Below are positions 18,853-28,289 of a stretch of DNA of 64,000 nucleotides, piece by piece (the stretch's first letter is position 1; each line of letters begins with the position of its first letter). This stretch comes from Pseudomonadota bacterium. GTDB taxonomy: Bacteria; Pseudomonadota; Alphaproteobacteria; Acetobacterales; Acetobacteraceae. Location: contig JAJZVV010000001.1 in assembly GCA_021845595.1 (NCBI GenBank), forward strand, positions 1 to 64,000, written 5' to 3'. Under the pieces are notes generated by a model. The model saw only the letters and a list, made by a program, of their open reading frames with translations. It did no database searches and had not been told where the DNA came from. The translations under genes and the position numbers were made by a program.

Positions 18853-19764
18853 TCAGTGCTCATCGACGGTCCCGCCCGCAGCCTCCGCCGTGCGGCGCGC
18901 ACGCGGCCCGGGCGCGTGCTGCGGCCGCGTCGAGGCCTCGGGCGGCAGGATGCCGCCGAGATCATAGTCGAACAGCCGCACGATCTCGAGCCGGTCGAGC
19001 CGCGCGGCGGGCACGACGACCGGCTGGCCCGGGGTGAGATAGTGAACGGTGCCGACCGGCAGATTCGCCGGGTAGGCATTGGCCTCGGCGCTGCTGACCA
19101 CCTTCTCGCCCTCGGCGGGCGGTGTACCCTCCGGCCAGAACATCAGCCGCGGCAGCGGGGTGTTGGTGCCAGCCATGATCGCCCGGGCGCGGCTCTCCTG
19201 CAGCGTGACCGGCACGCGGCTGTTCATGTCGGTGATCAGCAACACCCGGGCGCTGCGCTCCCCCACCTCCGTCACCCGCCCCACGAGACCGCGCTCGTCG
19301 AGCGCGATCTGACCCTTGCTGACGCCGTGATGCGGGCCGATCGAGATCAGCACCGAGCGCGCATAGACACCGCCGGCATCGGCGACGACGCGGGCGGTGA
19401 CGTAGGACGGGGCCGGGTCCGGGAGCCAGCGCAGATTGGCCTTCAGCGCCGCATTCTCCGCCTCCAGCGCCAGCGCCACCGACTGCCATTGCCGCAGCCG
19501 GGCATTTTCCTCGCGCAGCCGGTCATTGTCGCGGGCGAGGGAAAAGATGTGGGCGCCATCCGCGATCGCCCCGCGCACCGCGCCGAGCGGCGCGGCGATC
19601 GCGGCATAGAGCGGGGCCAGCACGTCGCCGAGCCCGGTGCGCACGCGCTCGGCCAGCACGGCGTCCGCCTTGCCGAGCAGCATCAGCGCGAAGGCGGCGA
19701 CGATGAGCACCGGCAGCGTCAGCCGGGACAGAGCCTGCCGCAACGGGATGGAGAGCCGGATCAC
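18853..19764 (-). CDS. mreC: Rod-shape-determining protein MreC
   Basis: A 303-residue periplasmic protein anchored by one N-terminal helix (about residues 15-32). A coiled coil (ARDNDRLREENARLRQWQ and following, about 77-108) is followed by the beta-domain with VVADAGGVYARSVLISIG, GLVGRVTEVGERSARVLLITD and VGTVHYL. It links MreB filaments with the synthases. The Pro/Arg-rich C-terminal tail is extra. Repeat R2 occupies the space between it and mreB. Confidence 0.95.
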   Translation of the reverse strand: MIRLSIPLRQALSRLTLPVLIVAAFALMLLGKADAVLAERVRTGLGDVLAPLYAAIAAPLGAVRGAIADGAHIFSLARDNDRLREENARLRQWQSVALALEAENAALKANLRWLPDPAPSYVTARVVADAGGVYARSVLISIGPHHGVSKGQIALDERGLVGRVTEVGERSARVLLITDMNSRVPVTLQESRARAIMAGTNTPLPRLMFWPEGTPPAEGEKVVSSAEANAYPANLPVGTVHYLTPGQPVVVPAARLDRLEIVRLFDYDLGGILPPEASTRPQHAPGPRARRTAEAAGGTVDEH

Positions 19765-19820
19765 GCCGTCTGTCGCCCCTCCGCGCTCGGCCGCCGCGAC
19801 GGCGGCCGGTGGTCGATCCT

Positions 19821-20007
19821 AGAGCATGATGACCGCAGGCGGAATCGCCGCAGGTCTGAATCATGCGATCAAACAAAGAGCTGGAGTGGGTTGGCCGAGC
19901 GAAGGCGATGCCATCCCGCTCCAGAGCACGGTCCGGCCTGATGGACTTACCAGGCCGGACCGTGCTCTAGAAACCTATGGTTCCAGAGCGACTTATGTCC
20001 GCTCTGG
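19821..20007 (+). repeat. Repeat R2 (modules B-A-linker-D) inside the mre operon
   Basis: Module B (19821-19920) is a degenerate copy of the GTAGGTGGAATCGCC-type element, ending in an imperfect hairpin. Module A (19923-19968) has a perfect 18-bp stem AGAGCACGGTCCGGCCTG with its complement. The 16-nt linker (19969-19984) begins AGAAACC. It is followed by a short hairpin CCAGAGCG/CGCTCTGG (19983-20007). The element lies between mreB (upstream) and mreC (downstream), so if the operon is one transcript its RNA copy would fold between the two cistrons. Confidence 0.8.
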
Positions 20008-20028
20008 AGCACGGCCCGCGCCGCGCGC

Positions 20029-21114
<1,086 letters not shown>

Positions 21115-21171
21115 TTAGCCGCGCCGGCCCTGCGCGGCAAGAGGGGCGCTCGCGAACCTGTGCGCCGCGGG

Positions 21172-22107
21172 TCAGCCGGGCGGGCGCGCCGGTGCGGCCG
21201 GGGCCTGCCCGGCGCTCGCCTGGGCGGCGACCTTCTCCAGATAGGCGACGATATCGCGCCGTGCCGCCACTTCCGGCACCGCCATCGGCATCAGGGCGCC
21301 GGGCACCATCGCCTGCGGCCCGGCGAGCCAGCTGGTCAGCGTCGCCTCGGACCAGACGATCCCGGACTGCACCAGCGCCGGCGAATAAGGATAGCCGGGG
21401 ACGCTGCCCGCCCGCCGGCCGATGAGATGGCCGAGCGGCGGGCCGATCCGGGCGGTGTCGAGCGCATGGCAGCCGGCGCATTGCTCGGCGAAGAGCTGTT
21501 CGCCGGCCGCGGCGTCCGGCGGCGCATTGGCAAAGCGCGCCAGATCCGCCGCCCCGTCCGGCCGCGCGGAGCGGAAGAAGGTATAGGACAGGGTGATCTG
21601 GTCGATGTCGGCGGTGTTCGGATCCCGTCCGATCGCGGGATCGACGAAGAACTCGACGGGCATCTGCACCTTGGCGTGCGCCGCGAGCCGTTCCTCGGTG
21701 AAACAGAAGCACTCGATCTTCTTGAAGAACACACCGGCCTTCTCGGGCGTGACGTTGAAGGTGGCGTGGCCGACGATCTCGGCGTCCGAGAGATTCTCCG
21801 CCTCGAAGAAAACCAGCGCCGAGCGGCCGGCGCGGAGTTCGATCTTGCGCTGCATCGGCACGAACCGCCACGGCAGGTTCGGCGCCACCGAGGTATCGAA
21901 CAGCACCGTCAGCCTGCGCCCGGTTGCCGCACTGGCGTTGGCGGCGACCCGCTGGGTGGTGCCGAAGGCGCCGGTCGCCTCGCAGAACAGCCGGTAGAGT
22001 GTCACCGAATACGAAACCAGCGTCAGCATCACCGCGACGACGGCCAGCAGGCCGATCAGGGTGGCGCGCCGGCCCGACTTGCCTCGCACGAACCAGGACA
22101 CCGACAA
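21172..22107 (-). CDS. ctaG: CtaG/Cox11 copper chaperone fused to a C-terminal cytochrome c domain
   Basis: A 311-residue protein. Residues 1-180 are a complete Cox11/CtaG: one N-terminal membrane helix (15-36), copper-binding CFCF at 133-136, MPVEFFVDP at 149-157 and ITLSYTFF at 171-178. Cox11 delivers CuB to cytochrome c oxidase on the periplasmic side. Beyond the normal family end, residues 195-292 form a class I cytochrome c: CAGCH (210-214) for heme attachment and a candidate axial Met at 273 or 275 in ALMPMAVPE. The reading frame is uninterrupted, so it is a true fusion rather than a sequencing join of overlapping ORFs. No aa3 oxidase genes are in the window. The tail is Ala/Pro-rich. 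Confidence 0.88.
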   Translation of the reverse strand: MSVSWFVRGKSGRRATLIGLLAVVAVMLTLVSYSVTLYRLFCEATGAFGTTQRVAANASAATGRRLTVLFDTSVAPNLPWRFVPMQRKIELRAGRSALVFFEAENLSDAEIVGHATFNVTPEKAGVFFKKIECFCFTEERLAAHAKVQMPVEFFVDPAIGRDPNTADIDQITLSYTFFRSARPDGAADLARFANAPPDAAAGEQLFAEQCAGCHALDTARIGPPLGHLIGRRAGSVPGYPYSPALVQSGIVWSEATLTSWLAGPQAMVPGALMPMAVPEVAARRDIVAYLEKVAAQASAGQAPAAPARPPG

Positions 22108-22148
22108 TCATCCTCCGGCCGCAACCGGCGGCCCGGAGCGGATATAGC

Positions 22149-22922
22149 TCAGCGGAGGACGGCGGCAAAGCTCTGCACCAGGCTGCCGGAGACCAGCCGC
22201 CACCCATCGACCAGGACGAAGAACACCAGCTTGAACGGGAGCGAGATCGCGCTCGGCGGCAGCATCATCATGCCGAGCGACATCAGCACGCTGGAAACCA
22301 CCATGTCGATGACGAGGAACGGCAGGAACAGCAGGAACCCCATCTCGAAGGCGCGGCGCAGCTCGCCGACGATGAAGGCCGGCACCAGCGCCCGCCACGG
22401 CGCCACCTCCGGCGAGGCCGGGGCCGGCAGGTGCGCGAGATCGAGGAACAGGCGCAGATCCGGCCCGCGCAGATTGGCCGCCATGAAGCGCCGGAACGGC
22501 TCGCTCGCCAGCCGCAGCCCCTCCAGCGGCTCGACATGGCCCTCGCTCATCGGCAGCAGTCCGGTGGTCCAGGCCTGGTCCAGAACCGGCTGCATGACGA
22601 AGAAGGTCAGAAACAGCGCCAGCCCGATCAGCACCGTGTTGGGCGGGGTGTTGCCGGTGCCGAGCGCGCTGCGCAGGAGCGAGAGAACAATGACGATGCG
22701 GGTGAAGGCGGTGGCCATCACCAGCAGGCTCGGCGCCAGCGACAGCAGGGTGAGCAGCGCGGTGAGCTGCACCATCCGCGCAGTCGCCCCGGCCTGGCCG
22801 GCGGCGCCGAGATCGATGGCGAGCGACTGGGCCCGCGCCAGCCCCGGCAGCAGCAGCAGCGCCACCAGCAGTCCCGCCCGAAGCAGCAGACCCGGGGCGC
22901 GGCCGGCCGGCGCGCGCATCAT
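22149..22922 (-). CDS. fliP: Flagellar biosynthesis protein FliP
   Basis: A 257-residue component of the flagellar export gate. A signal peptide (LLVALLLLPGLARAQS) is followed by the conserved family core: FTRIVIVLSLLRSALGTGNTPPN, GLALFLTFFVMQPV, LVPAFIVGELRRAFEMGFLLFLPFLVIDMVV and MSLGMMMLPP. Its start overlaps fliO (ATGA). FliQ and FliR do not follow; the next gene downstream is the ctaG fusion. Confidence 0.95.
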   Translation of the reverse strand: MMRAPAGRAPGLLLRAGLLVALLLLPGLARAQSLAIDLGAAGQAGATARMVQLTALLTLLSLAPSLLVMATAFTRIVIVLSLLRSALGTGNTPPNTVLIGLALFLTFFVMQPVLDQAWTTGLLPMSEGHVEPLEGLRLASEPFRRFMAANLRGPDLRLFLDLAHLPAPASPEVAPWRALVPAFIVGELRRAFEMGFLLFLPFLVIDMVVSSVLMSLGMMMLPPSAISLPFKLVFFVLVDGWRLVSGSLVQSFAAVLR

Positions 22923-23197
22923 GGCCGCGGCCCCGCTTGCGCTTCCCCGGGCAGCCAGCCGATCAGCACGTCCTGCGTCCCGCCGGTCAGCAGCAGTGCC
23001 CGCTGGCCCTCGCAACGGATCAGCACCAGGCGGCGGCGGGCATCGAGCGCCATCGCCTCCTCGATGGCGAGTCGCGCCCCGGCCGGACGCAGCAGCGGGC
23101 GCGCCCGGCGCAACCCGGCCTGCGCCAGCCAAAGCAGCCCGAGCACGGCGGCGAGCGCCGCGCCGGTGACCAGCAGGGAGGAGAATTCGGGCACCAT
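22919..23197 (-). CDS. fliO: FliO-like flagellar biosynthesis protein
   Basis: A 92-residue protein with one N-terminal membrane helix (FSSLLVTGAALAAVLGLLWLAQAGL) and a short cytoplasmic beta domain (RRRLVLIRCEGQRALLLTGGTQDVLIGWL), as expected for FliO, the assembly factor for FliP. Identification rests on this layout and on the position directly before and overlapping fliP. The start at 23197 is the first ATG that precedes the helix closely. Confidence 0.8.
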   Translation of the reverse strand: MVPEFSSLLVTGAALAAVLGLLWLAQAGLRRARPLLRPAGARLAIEEAMALDARRRLVLIRCEGQRALLLTGGTQDVLIGWLPGEAQAGPRP

Positions 23198-23232
23198 GAC
23201 CAGGCCTTTTGCCGGGCGATTGAAAGGAGCGC

Positions 23233-23541
23233 TCAGTCCGTATCCGCGGTCTCGGCGAGGGCGCAGGTGAGCGCGTCGACCTCGACCAGGACGGCGACGA
23301 AGCCGGGCCGCAGGGCCTGGCCGTCGGCATAGGGCAGATCGAGCGCGCGGGCGCAGAGCCGGCCGACCCAATCCTCCAGCCCGGCGAGATCGACCGCGCG
23401 GCGCGAGCGGACGAGCGCGCCGGCCAGGCGCAACGTGCGCACCAGCGCTTCGGACGCCGCCTCCAGCCCGGCGCGTCGCTCGTCGCCCCCTGGCGGCCAG
23501 GGAAGCTCGGGGATTGGGGGGCAGGATGGGGCGCGGTTCAT
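23233..23541 (-). CDS. Hypothetical protein upstream of fliO
   Basis: A protein of about 102 residues, not recognised. It is soluble-looking, with a proline-rich N-terminus and two helical stretches (LEAASEALVRTLRLAGALVRSRRAV and DWVGRLCARALDLP). It is on the same strand as fliO-fliP, 35 bp upstream, so probably in their transcript; a flagellar role is only inference from position. A GTG two codons earlier (23547) is an alternative start. Confidence 0.45.
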   Translation of the reverse strand: MNRAPSCPPIPELPWPPGGDERRAGLEAASEALVRTLRLAGALVRSRRAVDLAGLEDWVGRLCARALDLPYADGQALRPGFVAVLVEVDALTCALAETADTD

Positions 23542-23618
23542 GCCCACGCATGAAAGCGCCCCCGGGTTAACAGCCCGTTGACGCCAGCGCGGCGGCGGCG
23601 CTCAGGCGCGCATCGGCT

Positions 23619-23708
23619 GGAGCACGGTCCGATCGGATGGAACCATCCGATCGGACGGTCGTGCTCCAGAAACCACGACAGCTAGAGCAACTTTGCCCGA
23701 TCAGGCAA
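23619..23708 (+). repeat. Repeat R3 (module A-linker-truncated C) ending in a gene's stop codon
   Basis: Module A (23619-23667) pairs GTCCGATCGGATGG with its perfect complement, plus outer GGAGCACG/CGTGCTCC. The 16-nt linker (23668-23683) starts AGAAACC. The following AGAGCAACTTTGCCCGA matches one arm of hairpin C in R1 and then breaks off into the 3' end of the 2-hydroxyacid dehydrogenase gene. That gene's TGA (23701-23703) lies within the C-like sequence, corresponding to TGG in R1. The module is therefore truncated, or was fused to the gene end on insertion. Confidence 0.75.
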
Positions 23709-24681
23709 ACACCGTCGGGTCCACGGCATTCTCCCGGATCGGCGCGCCGTCGAGCACGGAGAGCAGGTTCCGCGCCGTCGCCGCCGCCATCGCGGCCACC
23801 GAGGCCACGGTGACGCCGGCCATGTGCGGGGCGAGGATCACGCTGTCGAGCGCCAGCAGCGGGTGGTCGCGCGGCGGCGGCTCGGTGCCGAGCACGTCGA
23901 GGGCGGCGCCGGCGACATGGCCGGTGTTCAGCGCCGCCTGCAGCGCGGCTTCGTCGATCAGCCCGCCGCGGGCGGTGTTGACCAGGAAGGCGCCGCGCTT
24001 CATCCGCGCCAGCCGCGCCGCGCCGAAGAAGCCGCGCGTGGCCGCGTTCAGCGGGCAATGCAGGCTGACGAAATCGGCCTCGCCGAGGGCGGCGTCGAGG
24101 TCCGGCGCCGGCTCGAATCCGGCCGCCGTGACCGCCGCCGCCGGCACGAACGGGTCATGAACCAGCACGCGCATGCCGAACGCGGCGCAGCGGGCGGCCG
24201 CGCGGGTGCCGATGCGGCCGAACCCGACGATGAGCACCGGGCGCCCGGCGACCTCCTCCGGCAGATAGGCGAACCGCTCGCCCCAGCGCCCGTCGCGCAC
24301 CAGCCGGTCGAGCGCGGCGACCCGCTTGGCCAGGGCGAGAATGAAGAACACCGCCTGTTCGGCGACGGAGGTCGAGTTCGCCGTGCCCACCACCATCAGC
24401 GGAATGCGCCGTGCCGAGAGCGCCGGCACGTCCACGGCGTCGAACCCGACGCCGATGCGCGCCACCACCTGCAGGGCCGGAGCGGCGGCGAGCTCGGCGG
24501 CGCCGAAGCGGGTGAAACTCAGCGCGACGCCGGCCGCGTCGGCCAGCAGCGCGTGGAACGCCGCCGCGCCGAGGGCGGGGTCGTAGGCCACGGTCTCGAT
24601 GTCCGGCCGCGCCCGCAGCAGGGCGAAGCCCTCGGCGCCGAGGGTTTCGGGCACCAGGATCTTCTTGGTGTTCGAGGTCAT
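23701..24681 (-). CDS. D-isomer-specific 2-hydroxyacid dehydrogenase
   Basis: A 326-residue NAD-dependent enzyme of the phosphoglycerate dehydrogenase/formate dehydrogenase superfamily that reduces 2-oxoacids or oxidises D-2-hydroxyacids. It has the nucleotide motif VGFGRIGTRAAARCAAFGM with HDP, the catalytic Arg in NTARGGLIDEAAL, Glu in LGTEPPP and His in LAPHMAGVT. There is no ACT domain, so it is not a classical SerA. It is divergent from the AtuA gene. Its 3' end merges with repeat R3, and the final residues (DPTVFA) may have been altered by that insertion. Confidence 0.87.
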   Translation of the reverse strand: MTSNTKKILVPETLGAEGFALLRARPDIETVAYDPALGAAAFHALLADAAGVALSFTRFGAAELAAAPALQVVARIGVGFDAVDVPALSARRIPLMVVGTANSTSVAEQAVFFILALAKRVAALDRLVRDGRWGERFAYLPEEVAGRPVLIVGFGRIGTRAAARCAAFGMRVLVHDPFVPAAAVTAAGFEPAPDLDAALGEADFVSLHCPLNAATRGFFGAARLARMKRGAFLVNTARGGLIDEAALQAALNTGHVAGAALDVLGTEPPPRDHPLLALDSVILAPHMAGVTVASVAAMAAATARNLLSVLDGAPIRENAVDPTVFA

Positions 24682-24840
24682 AGGCTTGGTCCCCCCTTCT
24701 TGCGCCGGTTCCGTCACCGCGGTTGCGCCCCGTTGTGCCATAGACCCAGGCCGGCGGCGAGCCGGGCAAATTTCGGTTTGCCTTGGCGCAGCAGCGCTTC
24801 GATAACGCGAAACGGCCGCCGCGAGAGGGGGGACCCTGGC

Positions 24841-26181
24841 ATGAAAACCATCCGCATCGGCTCCGGCGCCGGTTTCGCCGGGGACCGAATCGAGCCCGCC
24901 ATCGAGCTCGCCGAGCACGGCGGGCTCGACTATCTCGGGTTCGAGTGCCTGGCCGAGCGCACCATCGCGCTGGCCCAGGGCGAGCGGCTGCGCGACCCCG
25001 CGGCCGGGTTCGACCCGCTGCTGGTGGCGCGCATGCGCGCCGTGCTGCGCCCCTGCGCGGCGCGCGGCGTGCGCATCATCACCAACATGGGCGCGGCCAA
25101 CCCGCTCGGCGCGGCGCGCGCGACCGCGGCGGTGGCGCGCGAACTCGGGCTGGCCGGGCTCAGGATCGCCGCGGTCACCGGCGACGACGTGCTGGAGCAT
25201 TTGCGCGGCGGCGAGGACGCGCTGCTCGAGCGCGAGGGCACCGTCGCCTCGCTCGGAGAGACCATCCTCTCGGCCAACGCCTATATGGGCGCCGAAGGGA
25301 TCGTCGCGGCGCTGCGCGGCGGCGCCGATGTCGTCATCACCGGCCGCGTCGCCGATCCGGCGCTGTTCCTCGCGCCGCTGATCCATGAATTCGGCTGGGC
25401 GATGGATGATTGGGAGCGGCTCGGCCAGGGCACCGTGGTCGGGCATCTGCTGGAATGCGCCGGTCAGATCACCGGCGGCTATTTCGCCGACCCCGGCTAC
25501 AAGGACGTGCCGGACCTCGCGCGGCTCGGCTTCCCGATCGCCGAGGTGGCGGCGGACGGCTCAGCGGTGATCAGCAAAGTCCCCGGCTCAGGCGGGCGGA
25601 TCAGCCTCGCCACCTGCAAGGAGCAACTGCTCTACGAACTGCTCGACCCCACCGCCTATCTGCAGCCGGACGTGGTCGCCGATTTCTCCGCCGTGCGCTT
25701 CACCGAGCTTGGCCGCGACCGCATCGCGGTCCGCGGCGGCAGTGGGCGGGCGCGGCCGGCGACGCTGAAGGTCTCGGTCGGCTATCTCGACAGTTTCGTC
25801 GGCGAGGGCCAGATGTCCTACGCCGGTCCCGGCGCCGCGGCGCGCGGGCGGCTGGCGCTGGCGATCGTGCGCGAGCGGCTGGCGCTGACCGGCGTGCGGA
25901 CGACGGAAACCCGCTTCGAGCTCATCGGCGTCGATGCCGCGCACCTCACGGGCGACCCCGCCCCTTTCGCCGAGCCGCCGGAAGTGCGCCTGCGGGTCGT
26001 CGGCCGCACCGCGAGCCTTGCCGAGGCGGTGCGCATCGGCAACGAGGTCGAGACGCTCTACACCAATGGCCCGGCCGGCGGCGGCGGGGCGTGGAAATCG
26101 GCGCGCCAGATCGTCGCCGTGGTCTCGACGCTGATCGCGCGCGAGCGGGTCGTGCCCGCGCTGCATTACGAGGTGGCCTGA
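24841..26181 (+). CDS. AtuA-like acyclic terpene utilisation family protein (DUF1446)
   Basis: A 446-residue protein of the AtuA/DUF1446 family. It opens with KTIRIGSGAGFAGDRIEPAIELAE and has conserved blocks GGLDYLGFECLAERTIALAQ, RIITNMGAANPLGAA, ADVVITGRVADPALFLAP and VGHLLECAGQITGGYFADPG. AtuA lies in the citronellol/geraniol pathway cluster of Pseudomonas, but the chemistry of the family is not settled. ATG at 24841 with AGGGGGGA upstream; a longer upstream frame is noncoding. It is followed after one base by the small partner protein. Confidence 0.85.
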   Translation: MKTIRIGSGAGFAGDRIEPAIELAEHGGLDYLGFECLAERTIALAQGERLRDPAAGFDPLLVARMRAVLRPCAARGVRIITNMGAANPLGAARATAAVARELGLAGLRIAAVTGDDVLEHLRGGEDALLEREGTVASLGETILSANAYMGAEGIVAALRGGADVVITGRVADPALFLAPLIHEFGWAMDDWERLGQGTVVGHLLECAGQITGGYFADPGYKDVPDLARLGFPIAEVAADGSAVISKVPGSGGRISLATCKEQLLYELLDPTAYLQPDVVADFSAVRFTELGRDRIAVRGGSGRARPATLKVSVGYLDSFVGEGQMSYAGPGAAARGRLALAIVRERLALTGVRTTETRFELIGVDAAHLTGDPAPFAEPPEVRLRVVGRTASLAEAVRIGNEVETLYTNGPAGGGGAWKSARQIVAVVSTLIARERVVPALHYEVA

Positions 26182-26182
26182 C

Positions 26183-26509
26183 ATGCGGCTGCGCGAACTG
26201 GCCCACGCCCGCACCGGCGACAAGGGCGACACGTCGCAGATTTCGGTCATCGCCTATGATCCGGGCGACTATGCCTGGCTCGCCGAGCACGTCACCGAAG
26301 CCCGCGTGCGGGCCCATTTCGCCGCCATCGTGCAGGGCGAGGTGACGCGCTACGCGCTGCCCGCACTCGGCGCGCTCAACTTCGTGCTCACCGCAGCGCT
26401 GGCCGGCGGGGTGACACGCTCGCTCGCACTCGACCCGCACGGCAAGACGCTCGCCTCGCTGCTGCTCGAACTCGATCTGCCCGATCGCCAGCGGCCCGCT
26501 TCGGCCTGA
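26183..26509 (+). CDS. AtuA-associated small protein (separate C-terminal AtuA domain)
   Basis: A 108-residue protein matching the C-terminal module usually fused to AtuA: ELAHARTGDKGDTSQISVIA, then VTRYALPALGALNFVLTAALAGG and SLALDPHGKTL. In many genomes the AtuA main domain and this module are one polypeptide; here they are split, with the stop of one and the start of the other one base apart, which suggests a two-subunit complex. The exact activity is unknown. Confidence 0.8.
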   Translation: MRLRELAHARTGDKGDTSQISVIAYDPGDYAWLAEHVTEARVRAHFAAIVQGEVTRYALPALGALNFVLTAALAGGVTRSLALDPHGKTLASLLLELDLPDRQRPASA

Positions 26510-26551
26510 TGCAAGCTTCCGCCTGAGGGCTGCGGCGTGGGACGGCCGGCC

Positions 26552-26582
26552 TTGACAGGTTGATTGAATGACTGTTCAGTCA
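26552..26582 (+). promoter_or_regulatory. Promoter and TetR-type operator before the aryl-CoA ligase
   Basis: TTGACA (26552-26557) is a good -35, followed by a perfect palindrome TGACTGTTCAGTCA (26569-26582) about where the -10 should be. A repressor bound here would block RNA polymerase. Operators of this shape are typical for TetR repressors of acyl-CoA degradation genes; the TetR gene at 31153 is the natural candidate. No convincing -10 hexamer can be picked out. Confidence 0.55.
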
Positions 26583-26612
26583 GTTCAGACACACTGCCAA
26601 GGCCCGACCGGC

Positions 26613-28265
26613 ATGATGATGCATTCGCGCCCGCCCGGCGGCGTTCCGACCGGCCATGTCGACCGGTTCGCCCGCTCGCTCCTGCCGCCGCCCGCCCTGT
26701 GGCCGCAATTCGACTACGCGGCGGCGCATCTCTGCGATTATCCGGACCGGCTCAACGCCGCCGCGGCGCTGATCGACGCGGCAGTGGCGGCCGGCGCCGG
26801 CGCCAAGCCCGTCTATCATTTCGGCGATCACAGCTGGACCTACGCGCACCTGCTCGACCGGGCCGAGCGCATCGCGCGCGTGCTCGTCGAAGATCTCGGG
26901 CTGGTCCCAGGCAATCGCGTGCTGCTGCGCTCGGCCAATTCCCCGATGCTGGTGGCCTGCTGGCTCGCGGTGCTCAAGGCCGGCGGCATCTGCGTCACCA
27001 CCATGCCGATGCTGCGCGCGCGCGAACTCGCCTACATCATCGACAAGGCCGAGATCAGCCACGCGCTCTGCGACATCTCCCTCGCCGAGGAAATGGAAAC
27101 GGCGCGGCGTCAGACGGCACTGGCGCGGATCGCCTATTTCACCGCAATCGGTGACGCGGCGAACCGGGATGCGGACCTCGACCGCGCCGCCGCCGCCAAG
27201 CCCGCCGGCTTCGCCACCGTTCCGACCGCCGCGGACGACATCGCACTGATCACCTTCACCTCGGGAACCACCGGCCACCCCAAAGCGGCGGCGCATTTCC
27301 ATCGCGACATCCTGGCCGCTGCCGACAGTCTGCCGCTGGTCTATCGCGTCGAGTCCGACGAGGTGGTGTGCGGCTCTGCGCCGATGGCGTTCACCTACGG
27401 GCTGGCGGCGCAGGTGCTCTATCCGCTGCGTTTCCGCGCCACCGCGGCGCTGGTCGCGCGCCCGGCACCGGAGAACATCCTCGCCGCCGTCGCCCGCCAC
27501 CGCGTCACCAGCCTCTACGGCGTGCCCACCGGCTATCACCACATGCTGGCCGAGATCGGCCGCTTCGATGTCCGCAGCCTGCGCCGCTGCGCCTCCGCCG
27601 GCGAACATCTCCGCGGCGGATTGTGGCAGGCGTGGCGCGAGGCCACGGGCATCGGCATCGTCAACGGGCTCGGCATGACCGAGCTGCTCAGCCACTGCCT
27701 CTCCGAAAGCGAGCCGGTCGAGCATCCGGGATCAACCGGACGTGCCGTCCCCGGCTACACGGTCTGTCTTCTCGATGATGACGGCATGCCGCTGCCGCGC
27801 GGCCGTCGCGGCCGGCTGGCGGTGCGCGGGCCGACCGGCTGCCGCTATCTCGACGATCCGGAGCGCCAGGCCGCCTTCGTGCGCAATGGCTGGAACGTGA
27901 CCGGCGACATCATGGAGCAGGATGAAGCCGGCAGCTTCTGGTACGTGGACCGCAGCGACGACATGATCGTCTCCGCCGGCTACAACATCTCCGCGCAGGA
28001 AGTCGAGCGCGCGCTCGCCGAACATCCCGATGTCGCCGAATGCGCCGTCGTCGGCGTGCCGGATCCGGTGCGCGGCGCGATCCTGCGCGCCTGCGTGGTG
28101 CTGCGCGAACCGCGCGCCAGCGAAACCGACGCCGCTGAGGCCATTGGCACCTTCGTCCGATCGCTCATCGCCACCTACAAATGCCCGCGCGAGTTCCGTT
28201 TCATCGAGGCGCTGCCGCGAACGGCGACCGGCAAGGTGCAGCGCTTCCGCCTGCGCCAGTCCTGA
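26613..28265 (+). CDS. Aryl/acyl-CoA ligase (2-aminobenzoate/benzoate-CoA ligase type)
   Basis: About 550 residues, ANL superfamily AMP-forming ligase. The N-terminus HVDRFARSLLPPPALWPQFDY plus YPDRLNAAAALID resembles 2-aminobenzoate-CoA ligases. P-loop ITFTSGTTGHPKAA, the A5 motif GLGMTELLSHC, A7 VTGDIMEQDEAG, A8 RSDDMIVSAGYNISAQEVE and the A10 lysine TATGKVQRFRL are all present, so it should be active. It would activate an aromatic or alicyclic acid with CoA and ATP. The ATG at 26613 is preferred over 26568 because the latter is within the palindromic operator and the family N-terminus aligns better. Confidence 0.85.
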   Translation: MMMHSRPPGGVPTGHVDRFARSLLPPPALWPQFDYAAAHLCDYPDRLNAAAALIDAAVAAGAGAKPVYHFGDHSWTYAHLLDRAERIARVLVEDLGLVPGNRVLLRSANSPMLVACWLAVLKAGGICVTTMPMLRARELAYIIDKAEISHALCDISLAEEMETARRQTALARIAYFTAIGDAANRDADLDRAAAAKPAGFATVPTAADDIALITFTSGTTGHPKAAAHFHRDILAAADSLPLVYRVESDEVVCGSAPMAFTYGLAAQVLYPLRFRATAALVARPAPENILAAVARHRVTSLYGVPTGYHHMLAEIGRFDVRSLRRCASAGEHLRGGLWQAWREATGIGIVNGLGMTELLSHCLSESEPVEHPGSTGRAVPGYTVCLLDDDGMPLPRGRRGRLAVRGPTGCRYLDDPERQAAFVRNGWNVTGDIMEQDEAGSFWYVDRSDDMIVSAGYNISAQEVERALAEHPDVAECAVVGVPDPVRGAILRACVVLREPRASETDAAEAIGTFVRSLIATYKCPREFRFIEALPRTATGKVQRFRLRQS

Positions 28266-28289
28266 ACCGCGCGCGAACGAGGAGAATGG

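Noticed and set aside
16531-19941. 1136-codon plus-strand frame opposite mrdA/mreD/mreC
   Set aside because: Low-complexity Arg/Ala/Pro/Gln composition; the minus strand encodes three well-recognised genes.
26568-26612. Upstream ATG for the aryl-CoA ligase
   Set aside because: The codon is part of the TGACTGTTCAGTCA operator region and the extra 15 residues do not resemble family N-termini.
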